A stretch of DNA of 64,000 nucleotides, taken from the NCBI GenBank assembly GCA_009731375.1, contig BJOX01000272.1, positions 175,539 through 239,538 of the forward strand, read 5' to 3'. The position numbers were made by a program, and so were the translations under genes. The stretch's first letter is position 1; each line of letters begins with the position of its first letter. Origin of the DNA: Paulinella micropora. Its lineage: Eukaryota > Cercozoa > Imbricatea > Euglyphida. Below, one piece after another: positions 20,406 to 29,459 of this stretch. A model generated the notes under the pieces. The model did not search any database. It worked only from the letters and a program-made list of their open reading frames with translations, and was not told where the DNA came from.

Positions 20406-21239
20406 CTACCTAGATTTCAACAAATTAAAAAATGATGTAAATAAATTAAAATAATTCGTCTCGCGGTAAATCAATAAAGTCATTACAATACCTAACCCGT
20501 TGAGATTAACTGGCTGGTCGTTTTCGTCAGTCAAGTAGAACCGATACAAATTGCTTGAACTAGTTGATAGTCGTTTGCCGTATTCACTGCCCGAGCCGTC
20601 ATAGATAACAGAGCCGAACGGGATTTCATTTGCTGTGTATATTTCTTGTAATACATGATTATCGCCTTCCCCAACGAGGTCTGACTGTAAATATAATGTT
20701 TTTTCGCCAGTCAAGATTATGACATTCGGCGACCTAATAGTATTATTAGCAAAGAAATATGTTGAGCCGCGGTCAAAACCCATTACTTCGTGAATACGAG
20801 TTTCGCCGTCAAATATAAACCGCGGTTGAATGCCTCCATTGTTAGCTACGGTAAATAATAGCTTGCCGTCTTCTGGGTCGGTATTGGTATTGTTGCTTGT
20901 TATTGTGTATGTGTAGTCATTGGGGCTGTCTGCGGTTAGCACCTCGGCCAGTTTATTCTTTAAGTTATTCATCGTGTAGTTGCCCTCGGGTATCGTAATC
21001 AGAGTCTCAAATCCATCTTCGCTCAGAGTAAAAGTATTGTATGGCGAAGAAACAGAATAATAAGATTTAGGCACATAAATATGAAGTATTTTACAATGTG
21101 TTGGATTGTCTAGCGATTTCATATTGACTTCACAACTAAAATCTGAATCTGTGCCATTTATCCGATTTTTGCTGTTAATATAGTAAATACCACTCGCACG
21201 ACCACCTTTATATTCCATCGCAGAGACTAGTCTCCACAC
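20406..21239 (-). CDS. mCP: Minor capsid (penton) protein, single jelly-roll
   Basis: The frame codes 277 residues; Met8 (MEYKGGRASGIYYINSKNR) is the more likely start. The YYINSKNRINGTDSDF opening, followed by alternating beta-strands (THCKILHIYVPKSYYSV, then PEGNYTMNNLKNKLAEVL), matches the minor capsid proteins of Polintons and related viruses. These form the pentons at the vertices. The TAG stop here is followed two codons later by TAA. The gene lies immediately upstream of the major capsid gene on the same strand, the usual Polinton order. Confidence 0.85.
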   Translation of the reverse strand: MWRLVSAMEYKGGRASGIYYINSKNRINGTDSDFSCEVNMKSLDNPTHCKILHIYVPKSYYSVSSPYNTFTLSEDGFETLITIPEGNYTMNNLKNKLAEVLTADSPNDYTYTITSNNTNTDPEDGKLLFTVANNGGIQPRFIFDGETRIHEVMGFDRGSTYFFANNTIRSPNVIILTGEKTLYLQSDLVGEGDNHVLQEIYTANEIPFGSVIYDGSGSEYGKRLSTSSSNLYRFYLTDENDQPVNLNGLGIVMTLLIYRETNYFNLFTSFFNLLKSR

Positions 21240-21322
21240 CTCTAATTTTGGATATATAATAGAAAATATATTTTTTTGTTTTAATTACCACAACGGAGGG
21301 GGTGCGGGGGCTTGCCCCTGCT

Positions 21323-23422
21323 TCATATATATGTGTCAAAACCATACCCATTCTGCGATTTCAGGTCCTCCGCTTCTTTTTCTTTTAAGTCAGTCCAACC
21401 GCTGGCAAATTTAAACCTATTACCTTTCGTCCGCTCTAACAAAAACCTAATACTGTGCCATCCGCAGGTTGTGCTCGTATCACTTTGGTTTTTAACCTGA
21501 TTAACCTTCATTAATAAGTATGTGCTCGGCCTACTCTTTTCAATAAGCTGTTTCATTTGATGTAGAAAGCCTTCAGTCGGCTTATACAAAGCGAGTGGGT
21601 CGTATATCTCTATGCTTCTATCACCGTCTAAAGAAATGTAAACCGCAATCCAATGTTGCCCTTTTTTGGTGCTCGGGTCTGTGTTCATTATAAAACCATA
21701 CTTCTTTCTTTTTTCTGGTTTCAGTTTGTTTATTTCGTCGCTCGCCACAGTCCCCAAATACCATTCGTGCTTTTTCATAATGTTGTCTATTTCATCCGTC
21801 ATTAGCCCTCTGTATGGGCTTCCAGCCCCTACGACCCCTGGATTTATATCTTTCTCATTTTGTGTTTGTGGTTGAATGGTGTCTACCTCGGCGGTGGGGT
21901 TTGGCGGCTGAATGGTGTCTACATCTGTGGTGGGGGCTGGCGGTTGAACTTCTGTTGGCTGTTCCTCGGTTGGTTGAATACCGAGAGTATTTGAAACTTG
22001 ATTTTTAATGTTTGGGTCGCTTCTCATTTCGGTTACTAAGTTATTTACATAATCCTTCTTCTCCATTTTCTTCTTGTATTTACCCTTCTTCAAATATTTC
22101 TTAATTTTTGCTATTGTTAAAAGTTTGTGGATTAATTCCTCCATTGTTTTTGCCCCAGCACCAGCTTGGTTTATTCCCAAATAATCAGCGAGTTTCTTTC
22201 TCATTTCATTCTGGTCTATTCCTAAATCAATACCTTCATCTACTATAACTTGTGCCATACCCGCAGTCGTGTGTTTTCCTTTAACTTTTTTTGGTGGTGG
22301 TTTGCCCCGAGCTTTCATTTCTTTTTCCAAAGCAGGGCCCAAAGTTTTGGGTATATCCAATTTCGGATACTTGTAATCATTTCTTAAACCTGCGGATATG
22401 TATGATATTTTATCTTTAATTTCAAAGTGTTTCGCTTTGGCCTCCGCTAGTTTTTTTTCTTGTTCTAATTCTTTTTTGTATTGTTCAGCCAGTTCTTTCT
22501 GCTCATCTGCTGATTGGGCATCGGCTATCGCTTTCTCTATTCCTGTGCCAAGTTTGATAAATTCTGTTTTGCTCAAACTTTTAATAAATTTAGTTGTAAA
22601 GCCCGCTTTCTTCATTAATTCAATGTATTTTTCTTTTAATTCCTTTTCAGCCTTTTTCTCTTCTTTTGTTTTCAATGGCATCTGCTTTTCTTCTGGTGCT
22701 TGTGGTGGTGCTTGTTGTGGTCCTACTTGTGGTGCTTGGGGTGGTCCTAGTTGTGGTGCTTGTGGTGGTGCTTGTGGTGGTCCTAGTTGTGGTGCTTGTG
22801 GTGGTCCTAGTTGTGGTGCTTGTGGTGGTCCTAGTTGTGGTGCTTGTGGTGGTGCTTGTGGTGGTCCTAGTTGTGGGGCTTGTGGTGGTGCTTGTGGTGG
22901 TGCTTGTGGTGGTGCTTGTATGTATTGAGGTTGGAAAGGTGGTAATAACATTAAATTGTTTTTTCTATCTTGTTCAAATTTTACATCCTCTATAAGTTTT
23001 TGCTCTCTGTTCGCCTCCCTTATGAGGTCTTCTTGTCTTTCTTTAATGTCGGCATTCTCCTTCCTCTCCATTCTTTTCTTCTCATCTTCTGCCTGTTCTC
23101 TTAACTTCTTTTCCTTTTCCTCCTGCTCGTGTATTAGTTCATATTTTTTCAGCAGGTTGTTTTGTATCTGGTTGCGGTTCTCGTGTTCAAGGCGATTGAA
23201 TTCGGACTTGATTATTCGCTCCTTCGTCTTTCGTGTTTTCTTCGTTTTATTGTCCCCTTTCATATATTTCAGAAACAGTTTAACGATTTGAAGTGTTGAA
23301 AGGTCATTCGTTTTCTCGCCAAAGTTGAGATATGCTCGTTTGCCTTTTACTTTGATATATGGTCTGCCATCTTTTGTTCTGTATATCCTCGGAGGTCTTT
23401 GTTTCTTCGGCTTACTTCGCAT
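21323..23422 (-). CDS. PRO: Adenain-like cysteine protease with long N-terminal region
   Basis: The last 160 residues of this 699-residue protein form an adenain/Ulp1-type protease. Its catalytic residues are His590 (GQHWIAVYI), Asp608 (IEIYDPL), a Gln near 646 and Cys653 (TTCGWHSIRFL). Such enzymes process capsid precursors. The N-terminus is basic with RPYIKVKGKRAYLNF (residues about 20-35). Then come a charged coiled coil (about 85-165), a Pro-Gln-Ala-Pro repeat (about 170-245), a second helical region and a Pro-rich linker (about 490-530). A Polinton protease alone needs about 200 residues, so this looks like a scaffold or linker fused to the protease. Candidate Gly-Ala-Gly and Gly-Gly self-cleavage sites exist but are unproven. 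Confidence 0.88.
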   Translation of the reverse strand: MRSKPKKQRPPRIYRTKDGRPYIKVKGKRAYLNFGEKTNDLSTLQIVKLFLKYMKGDNKTKKTRKTKERIIKSEFNRLEHENRNQIQNNLLKKYELIHEQEEKEKKLREQAEDEKKRMERKENADIKERQEDLIREANREQKLIEDVKFEQDRKNNLMLLPPFQPQYIQAPPQAPPQAPPQAPQLGPPQAPPQAPQLGPPQAPQLGPPQAPQLGPPQAPPQAPQLGPPQAPQVGPQQAPPQAPEEKQMPLKTKEEKKAEKELKEKYIELMKKAGFTTKFIKSLSKTEFIKLGTGIEKAIADAQSADEQKELAEQYKKELEQEKKLAEAKAKHFEIKDKISYISAGLRNDYKYPKLDIPKTLGPALEKEMKARGKPPPKKVKGKHTTAGMAQVIVDEGIDLGIDQNEMRKKLADYLGINQAGAGAKTMEELIHKLLTIAKIKKYLKKGKYKKKMEKKDYVNNLVTEMRSDPNIKNQVSNTLGIQPTEEQPTEVQPPAPTTDVDTIQPPNPTAEVDTIQPQTQNEKDINPGVVGAGSPYRGLMTDEIDNIMKKHEWYLGTVASDEINKLKPEKRKKYGFIMNTDPSTKKGQHWIAVYISLDGDRSIEIYDPLALYKPTEGFLHQMKQLIEKSRPSTYLLMKVNQVKNQSDTSTTCGWHSIRFLLERTKGNRFKFASGWTDLKEKEAEDLKSQNGYGFDTYI
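22690..22925. repeat. Coding minisatellite (PQAP repeat) in the protease gene
   Basis: Tandem 12-27 bp units (GGTGGTGCTTGT / GGTCCTAGTTGTGGTGCTTG on the plus strand) encode PQAPPQAPQLGP-type repeats on the minus strand. The array is nearly homogeneous and so likely length-variable between copies. Confidence 0.9.
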
Positions 23423-23492
23423 TACTACTGGTTGTATATTATTAGTAAAAAAAATAATAGAAGGTTTAGTTTTTTATTTGAGTGGCTTGTCC

Positions 23493-23795
23493 TTACCGAA
23501 ATTTGACTGCTCCACCTCGTTGCTTGCCGTATCCTTGTTTGGCCGCAGCCTTTGCTACACGGTCCGCATAAGGCACTCCGACATCGCTAAGAAAAGTAGC
23601 ACCCCTTGAAATCAATTGGTTTTTCTTGATAAATCTATTAGCATCCAATATCGCTTGTCCGACTTTCTTCCAATTAACTTTGCCTCCTGTTTGTTTCTTT
23701 TTTGATTTTCTTTTCCCTCCTGCTTGGGGCATACTGGGATTGTAGCTGATGTTATAACCTGATGGACTACTGATAATAACGGGTGATGTTGGCAT
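23493..23795 (-). CDS. Small basic virion-core-like protein with Gly-Gly sites
   Basis: This 100-residue, strongly basic protein has three Gly-Gly sites: QAGGK (26-27), QTGGK (37-38) and QRGGA (94-95). Between them lies a helical segment (VNWKKVGQAILDANRF). Basic Gly-Gly proteins cut by adenain-type proteases package DNA in adenoviruses, so a core or capsid-cement role with processing by the neighbouring protease is a reasonable inference. It is transcribed with protease, ATPase and capsid genes. No exact family match is claimed. Confidence 0.65.
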   Translation of the reverse strand: MPTSPVIISSPSGYNISYNPSMPQAGGKRKSKKKQTGGKVNWKKVGQAILDANRFIKKNQLISRGATFLSDVGVPYADRVAKAAAKQGYGKQRGGAVKFR

Positions 23796-23832
23796 CTATA
23801 TAATGTTTGAAAAAAAATAAATAATAACAAAA

Positions 23833-24660
23833 TTACTTTAAGCGAATATTGAAGTTCTTTCGTAATTCATCCGATACCGCATCCACATACAAAAAGTTAA
23901 ACCTCTCTTTCGTAGCCTCGTGGTATTTTTCAATAAAGTATTCAAGGTCCTAGCCGAGGTCTAAATGCTCATACACGAGTTCTATTTTATCAACACTCTG
24001 ACCAGGAAAAATAAGAAGGTAGTCAAGCTGTTTAATCGCCTCAGGTTTCAAATCGTTAAGATACTGAGAGCTCATAATCACCTTTGACTTGTAGTGGCGG
24101 TTTTTCTTTAACAGGTCGCTCACAGACTTATCCCTTAAACCACTACCTAAATCGTCTAGCACGAACACGACTTCTGGTGTAATGTATTTGCTCGGCCTCG
24201 GTGGTTTTTCGCCTCCCTCCTGCTTCTTCTTCTCTTCCTCTTTACCAAAATAAAGAAACTTCGGCTTCGGTTCTTCTTTCTCGTCTTGAATGATTTCGCC
24301 TTCTTCTTGCTCCTCGTCGGGTTTGTTGAGCTTGTCCAATTCGTAATCAATCACAGACAGTCCATCCGTTTTCAAATATGTGTATATCGCCATCGGGTTG
24401 CCTTTCTTTTTGAAGTGTTTAACCATTTCTTTGTATATGTGGTCCTTATGTATCGTGCTGGCTATAATAACAATACGGGTCTTTTTGTCGGCCGTCCTTT
24501 TCAGGATTTCAAACAGTGCGGCCGTCTTGCCACTCTTCTTGCGAGCGAGAAGAAAAATATTGGCATACGGTTCATCAAACAACTTATATCCTTTTGCCAA
24601 CTTGTCGCCATCTCCGTTTTGCTTGACTAGTTTAACCTTTACATTATTTATTTTCTCCAT
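23833..24660 (-). CDS. ATPase: A32/FtsK-HerA type DNA packaging ATPase, interrupted by in-frame TAG
   Basis: The Walker A motif is KKSGKT (41-46), Walker B is VVFVLDD (164-170), and MSSQ (196-199) is the sensor. This is the genome-packaging ATPase family of Polintons and large DNA viruses. An acidic-basic insertion (about 115-155) separates the two halves. The open frame stops at TAG (23950-23952). The same frame continues for 38 more codons to TAA at 23833-23835 and encodes a sensible family-like C-terminus (ERFNFLYVDAVSDELRKNF). So either one nonsense change has removed the last 38 residues, or the TAG is read through, or it is a base error. Located between the small basic protein and a 119-residue gene. 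Confidence 0.88.
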
Positions 24661-24674
24661 CGGTTATATAAATA

Positions 24675-25034
24675 TCAAGCCAAAAATTCTAAACAAATAA
24701 CAATTCTTCCAGCTAGCAGGTCAGTCTCAATGCTACCATTGTCCGTTTTAAGCACTCTAAAACTGTATTGCCCGTCGGTCCAATTAATAATACCCAAGTT
24801 GTAGCTAAGATTGGAAATGTTTGCGGTGTTGCTATCGGCGAATGTTCCAATAATTCCAATGCGGTCCATATGAAGAATTTTTGTTTTCGTTTCAGTCATA
24901 TCATTCATATAGTGGATAAACTTAACATTCATCCTGGTTGGTGTAAAGTTCAATTTAATGGTTTTGTCAAATGTTTTGCTACCTCCTGTAAAATCATTAC
25001 TCAGAAAAATAATCTTTTGGAATTTATAGTCCAT
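24675..25034 (-). CDS. Hypothetical protein, 119 aa, possibly structural
   Basis: The frame is beta-rich with no membrane helix (MDYKFQKIIFLSNDFTGGSK start, DLLAGRIVICLEFLA end). Two alternating-strand regions flank a Met-Thr-Glu loop. It sits 14 bases upstream of the ATPase start on the same strand. It has the look of a small jelly-roll or capsid-associated protein, but no family was recognised. A motif resembling the repeated promoter (25048-25064) lies just upstream. Confidence 0.55.
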   Translation of the reverse strand: MDYKFQKIIFLSNDFTGGSKTFDKTIKLNFTPTRMNVKFIHYMNDMTETKTKILHMDRIGIIGTFADSNTANISNLSYNLGIINWTDGQYSFRVLKTDNGSIETDLLAGRIVICLEFLA

Positions 25035-25047
25035 TGTGATGCTCTCT

Positions 25048-25064
25048 ATATTTACATTTATAAA
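25048..25064. promoter_or_regulatory. TATTTACATTTATAAA motif variant
   Basis: One base differs from the motif at 11837, 11882 and 12200. It is placed between the divergent 119-residue gene (minus) and a short plus-strand frame. Its orientation is plus-strand, so it would serve the rightward frame if it acts as the other copies seem to. Confidence 0.4.
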
Positions 25065-25099
25065 CTTTTTATTAATTAATATTTCCGCTCGGACCGCCT

Positions 25100-25285
25100 G
25101 TGATTTCTATTCACGGGTTAGCGATAAAAAAAAATGAAAGTTGTCTTTATTGTATTCAAAAAGGATGTGTGTATAAACCTTTCAGCGATTGGTGTGTTAG
25201 TTTTGATGAAGCTATTCCGCTAATCTGCTCAAACGATGCTTGGTGGTATAAAGTCTATATATATGAATGCTCACTTCTTGCTTGA
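25100..25285 (+). CDS. Small open frame, probably frameshifted
   Basis: A 61-residue frame ends in WWYKVYIYECSLLA. An ATG at 25133 in another frame gives MKVVFIVFKK before an A5 run, after which the first frame reads on sensibly (VYKPFSDWCVSFDEA). The two pieces together would look like a typical small beta-alpha protein of about 50 residues, so one base may be lost or gained in the run near 25153-25160. The function is unknown. Confidence 0.4.
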   Translation: MISIHGLAIKKNESCLYCIQKGCVYKPFSDWCVSFDEAIPLICSNDAWWYKVYIYECSLLA

Positions 25286-25615
25286 AGATGGCGATGGAAG
25301 ACAGATGCCTATTAATAGTGTTAAAATACCCACATAAGTGTTAGCAACCTCGCACGGTAAGTTCTTTTCAGATAACCTCACGATACAAAGGGTGATGATG
25401 GCGATAATGATACCCATTTGAAATAAGTATTTAATAAGTCTGCTATCAGTCGGTCTGTTCTTTATACAACAACAATTCCAGTTGTCTTCCAATTCGTGCT
25501 CTACTTTTTTTTCTTCATTCTTCAACGAGATATCCAAAACACGATTTTTCAACTCTGGTGTTAGTTCGCCGTCTATTTCAATGACTGGCGGTGGTGGATG
25601 TAATCTAGGCGGCAT
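25271..25615 (-). CDS. Small membrane protein, 114 aa
   Basis: A Pro-rich N-terminus and charged region are followed by a Cys-rich turn (NWNCCC). Two hydrophobic segments come next, at about 67-82 (MGIIIAIITLCIVRLS) and about 93-106 (VGILTLLIGICLP), and then a short Ser/Lys tail. The hairpin topology suggests a two-pass membrane protein. It overlaps the end of the fibre locus by a few bases, so the two may be co-transcribed. A role at the host or particle membrane is possible but not shown. Confidence 0.65.
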   Translation of the reverse strand: MPPRLHPPPPVIEIDGELTPELKNRVLDISLKNEEKKVEHELEDNWNCCCIKNRPTDSRLIKYLFQMGIIIAIITLCIVRLSEKNLPCEVANTYVGILTLLIGICLPSPSSSKK

Positions 25616-28600
25616 TAGAAGGGAATACTGCTGCTCTTAGTTCTGCTAATTGGTTCGCTTGGTCTTGTAATATATTAAGTAAAGTTTTATTTTCTTTTTC
25701 TAAATTAACTACTTTTTCTGATAAATGTTGAAATCCGCTGACCAATATCGGTATAAAACTTGTATATGTTATGCCTTCAAGGTAGCTTTCTCCGTCGTCT
25801 GCTTTCATTCCACTTTCAGATACAAATTCAGGAAATACTTTTTTGACTTCGTCCGCAATAAATCCGTGTCCCTTTTTTTTCTTTCTTTTCGTCTGATTTC
25901 CAATAATATGAACAACAATTTATCTTCATTAATTTCTCGCAACAATCCCCGCAGTCTAATGTTTTAATATCCGATTTTAGCCTCCTGTCCGAGGAGTTTG
26001 TCCAAGCACCATTAAGCGGAATATAATTATAACTACCTGACGGCTCACCAGTAGTAGAGTTTGAAGTAGTCCAAGCGTGAAGCAACCAGTAGAAGAAACA
26101 ATTACACCATAATTCGTATATCCTCCCGATTTAAAAAATAGTTGCGGGTCGTTAGTAGCGGCGGGTCTTTTTCGTATTAATAAATTACCGCTGGATGCTG
26201 TTGGGATGACTAACTCTCCCGACGTATTAATGTTCATTGCCTCATTCCAAGTTATATTACTCCCCGCGGTTGTTCCACTATTATAATAAAAAGCGAGTTT
26301 GTTTGAGATTTTGTATATTTGAAAGTTTGAGCCAGAATTACTTGATTTCCAGTTTGAGCCATCCCAATAACAATCAAAACTTATACCTATATTGTCGTGT
26401 GTCCAGTTCAATAATTGAAATGTTGGATAAGCATCCGCCGTTGTTATTGCCTGTATATGTGGCCCTGCGACATTACTCGCCGTCCCGTATATTTCTAAAC
26501 CACCTGTCGCTCCTACTCCTTTCGTTGTTTGTCCTATGATTATTGGTTTGCCTGATGCTGTTGTTATTTTATCACTCGTTGTTAATGTGGTTGTTGATAT
26601 ACCAGCACTAGCCGTTAGTAAGCCCGTTGTGCTACTGATGTCCATTGCGACATTAAACGATACAGTATTTCCCACCGTTGCTCCTGATTTGTAGTAGAAA
26701 ATAAGATTAGTGCTTTTTTGTATTAAAAAGTTAGATGTCGCAGAAGATGATTTCCACGCCCCTCCCGACACATAAGCATCAAAACCTAACGTAATATCAT
26801 TATGAGCATAATTCCACATTTGAAAAACTGGATGAGTGTCTGTTGATACAATGGCTTGTATATGTGGTCCCGCGGGGTCGCTCGCAGTTCCATATAATTC
26901 TAAGCCTCCTGTTGCTCCTACTCCTTTTGTTGTTTGTCCTATGATTATTGGTTTGCCTGATGCTGTTGTTATTTTGTCGCTCGCCGTTAATGTTGTTGTA
27001 GTCATTCCAGCAGTTGCCGTTAATGTTGTTCCTGTTATTGTTCCGCCATTTGTTATATTGTTTGAGTTCATATCTAAGGCACCATAAAACCTCATACCGC
27101 CAGAATTGTTAAAACGGACAATTTCAGACGAAGCACTTTTATTATCCAAAAGTTTTGAAATATAAAGTCCCGCCCCCTTTACATCAGATGCTACATTCGT
27201 AAATACATAGCCTCTTTGGTTCGCGGTTCCACTTGTAGCGGTATTTAGAGTAAATAAGAAATACTGATAATCACCCGTTGTCTGTGAAAAGAATATGTCT
27301 CCTCCGTTTTGGTTTAGTATCCTCGCCCCATTATATGTTATATTCCCGCCATTAATGATATCCACATTATTGAAATCGGTTTGGCTTAATAAATTTAGTG
27401 CTCTTACATCATTTCTTGTTCCATTAAATATCTTAATTCCTGTTATTGTTTGGTCGCCTGTTAGTTTTACATTTTGTCCGTCCAATGTATCTACATACGT
27501 TTTATTCGCCCCGTCTGTTGATAATGTCGGAGTTCCAAGGTTCGCTATTTTGCTACTATTACAATCTAACCCCGAAGCATTTACCCAACCGACTATCGTC
27601 CCGTCAATAATAAAACTTATTTTTTTCGCAGAAATTTCAAAGTTGTAATATGTCGCTGTTTTCATATCCAAACTAGCAATTGACCCGATATTACTAGTAG
27701 AATTGAAAACCACGAATGTTCCTTTTGTGGCAGCGTTCGTTGAATTTCCTGTTATTTCAAGGGCACTGCTAAATGTCTTAATTCCTGCTATGGTTTGGTT
27801 TCCTGTTAATTTCACATTTTGCCCGTCTAATGTATCTACATAACTTTTGTTCGCCCCGTCTGTTGTTGCTGTTGGTGTGGCCAAATTTGTAATTTTTCTA
27901 TTGTTTAAAGATAGTGTCGTGCCCGTTGCTGTCGCGATTACATTATCCCCCGCATATAAATCAACATATGACCCTGTTATTTGTATTGGATAATAGGCCG
28001 CGGTTGCTATTTTTTGTGCCACAATCTCTCCTATATTTGTCGCCGTATCAAAGGCAATACCGATACCATCAAAAGCGGTTGGAGCAGTAGCACCCCGCAC
28101 TTCTATTGTTGAAGTAAATTTTTTATTCCCTGCTATGGTTTGGTCTCCTGTCAGTTTTACGACCGAAGTATCAAGAGTAGAAACATCAACACCATCAACA
28201 AGATTAACATTTGTTATACTTTGGCTTTTCATATCAATCCCCGCACTAGCATTTATTATGTTGCTGAATGTTTTGGTACCTGCTATGGTTTGGTCTCCTG
28301 TTAGTTTGACGACTGCGGTATCAAGGGTGGATACATCAATACCGTCAACATTACCAACATTTGTTATGTTAAATCCTCCCATATTTAAACTGCCCGTCAT
28401 AGCCACTGTGCCGTCCTTTGCCAGTTTCGTATCGGTGTAAGCCTTTGTTGAAGCATCGCCGTCGTAGAATGGTGCGGGCAGTCCGCTGATTGCTGTTGTG
28501 CTGTTAAAATTTAAAACATTATTTGTCAATGTCATTCCACCCCCTGTTGTTGGAGCAAAAAGTATGGACGAGCCGACAATAGTTAGTGGATAGCCCGTGG

Positions 28601-29387
28601 CTCCACCTGCCTCCGACGAATAAATAGAACCCATATTATTGTTGTAATTGAAGAATAACTTACCTGTGTTTAATGGATTTGAGTCTTTTACGGCCACATA
28701 AGTAGTAAATGTTTTGTTTCCTGTTATGGTTTGGTCTCCTGTTAGTTTTACCACAGAACTATCAAGAGCCGAAACATCAATACCATCAACATTACCGACA
28801 TTTGATACATTAAAACCTCCCATATTTAAATCCCCTATCATCATAGCGAGCCCATCCAATCTGAGAAACGGAGAAGCAACATTTCGCCATTGCCCAGTGC
28901 TGTAAATGAGCAGTTGGTTATCAGCGGGGGTGCCTGTTATGATTACATCACTTAAAGCATCTATTGATTTAGTTGCTATCCTTGTGTCAAAATCTGTATT
29001 AGCCCTTGCTGTGGTGTAGTATAAGTTAGTTCCTTCGGTTAAGTTGGTTGTGCTCTTTGTTGCTAATTGAGTGTCAAACCTAGCATTAGTATAATATAAA
29101 TTGGTGCCTTTGGCTAGGTTAGTGGTTGATTTAGTAGTTAGTCGCGCATCAAACCTACCATCAGTATAGTATAGATTAGTGCCTTCTTTTAAGTCCGTTG
29201 TTGATTTTAAAGCCAACCTCGCATCAAATCGGCTATTAGTAAAATAAAGATTTACGGGGTCAGCATCTTCTGGCACCCTATCTGTGTATAAGCCCACTAT
29301 GTTTGTGTTCGTTAAATCAAGGTTGGCTATATCTAGTGAGTCCACCGCAATTTCAGACAAGCCTAAGAGCGATTTATATTGCGACAT
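25605..29387 (-). CDS. Phage-like fibre protein with C-terminal S74 (intramolecular chaperone) domain, two frameshifts
   Basis: The main frame (25977-29387, 1136 residues) begins with about four fibre repeats of the form NLYYT-x3-RFD-x-RL (residues about 45-155). It continues with about six VKLTGDQTI-x-G-x-KTF modules and two near-identical ITTASGKPIIIGQTTKGVG modules (about 830 and 960). Its natural end lies in other frames. A frame at 25828-26085 has SSDRRLKSDIKTL, the S74 chaperone signature. After an A8 run near 25870 the original frame returns (KVFPEFVSES) and runs to 25605 with a closing coiled coil. S74 domains trimerise fibres and then cut themselves off. The protein is probably the host-binding fibre of the particle. 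The two shifts compensate each other. Confidence 0.82.
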
Positions 29388-29459
29388 CGTTGTATATATT
29401 GGATAATAATTAATCCGTATAAAAATTATTTTTGGTTAGATATACAACCGAAACAAACT

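Noticed and set aside
22398-22995. Plus-strand Gly/Cys/Ala and Val/Leu repeat frames
   Set aside because: Antisense of the PQAP-encoding minisatellite in the protease gene.
23950-23952. TAG as a sense codon in the host or element
   Set aside because: The minor capsid gene ends naturally at TAG with a further stop two codons on. One internal TAG is not enough to infer a changed code.
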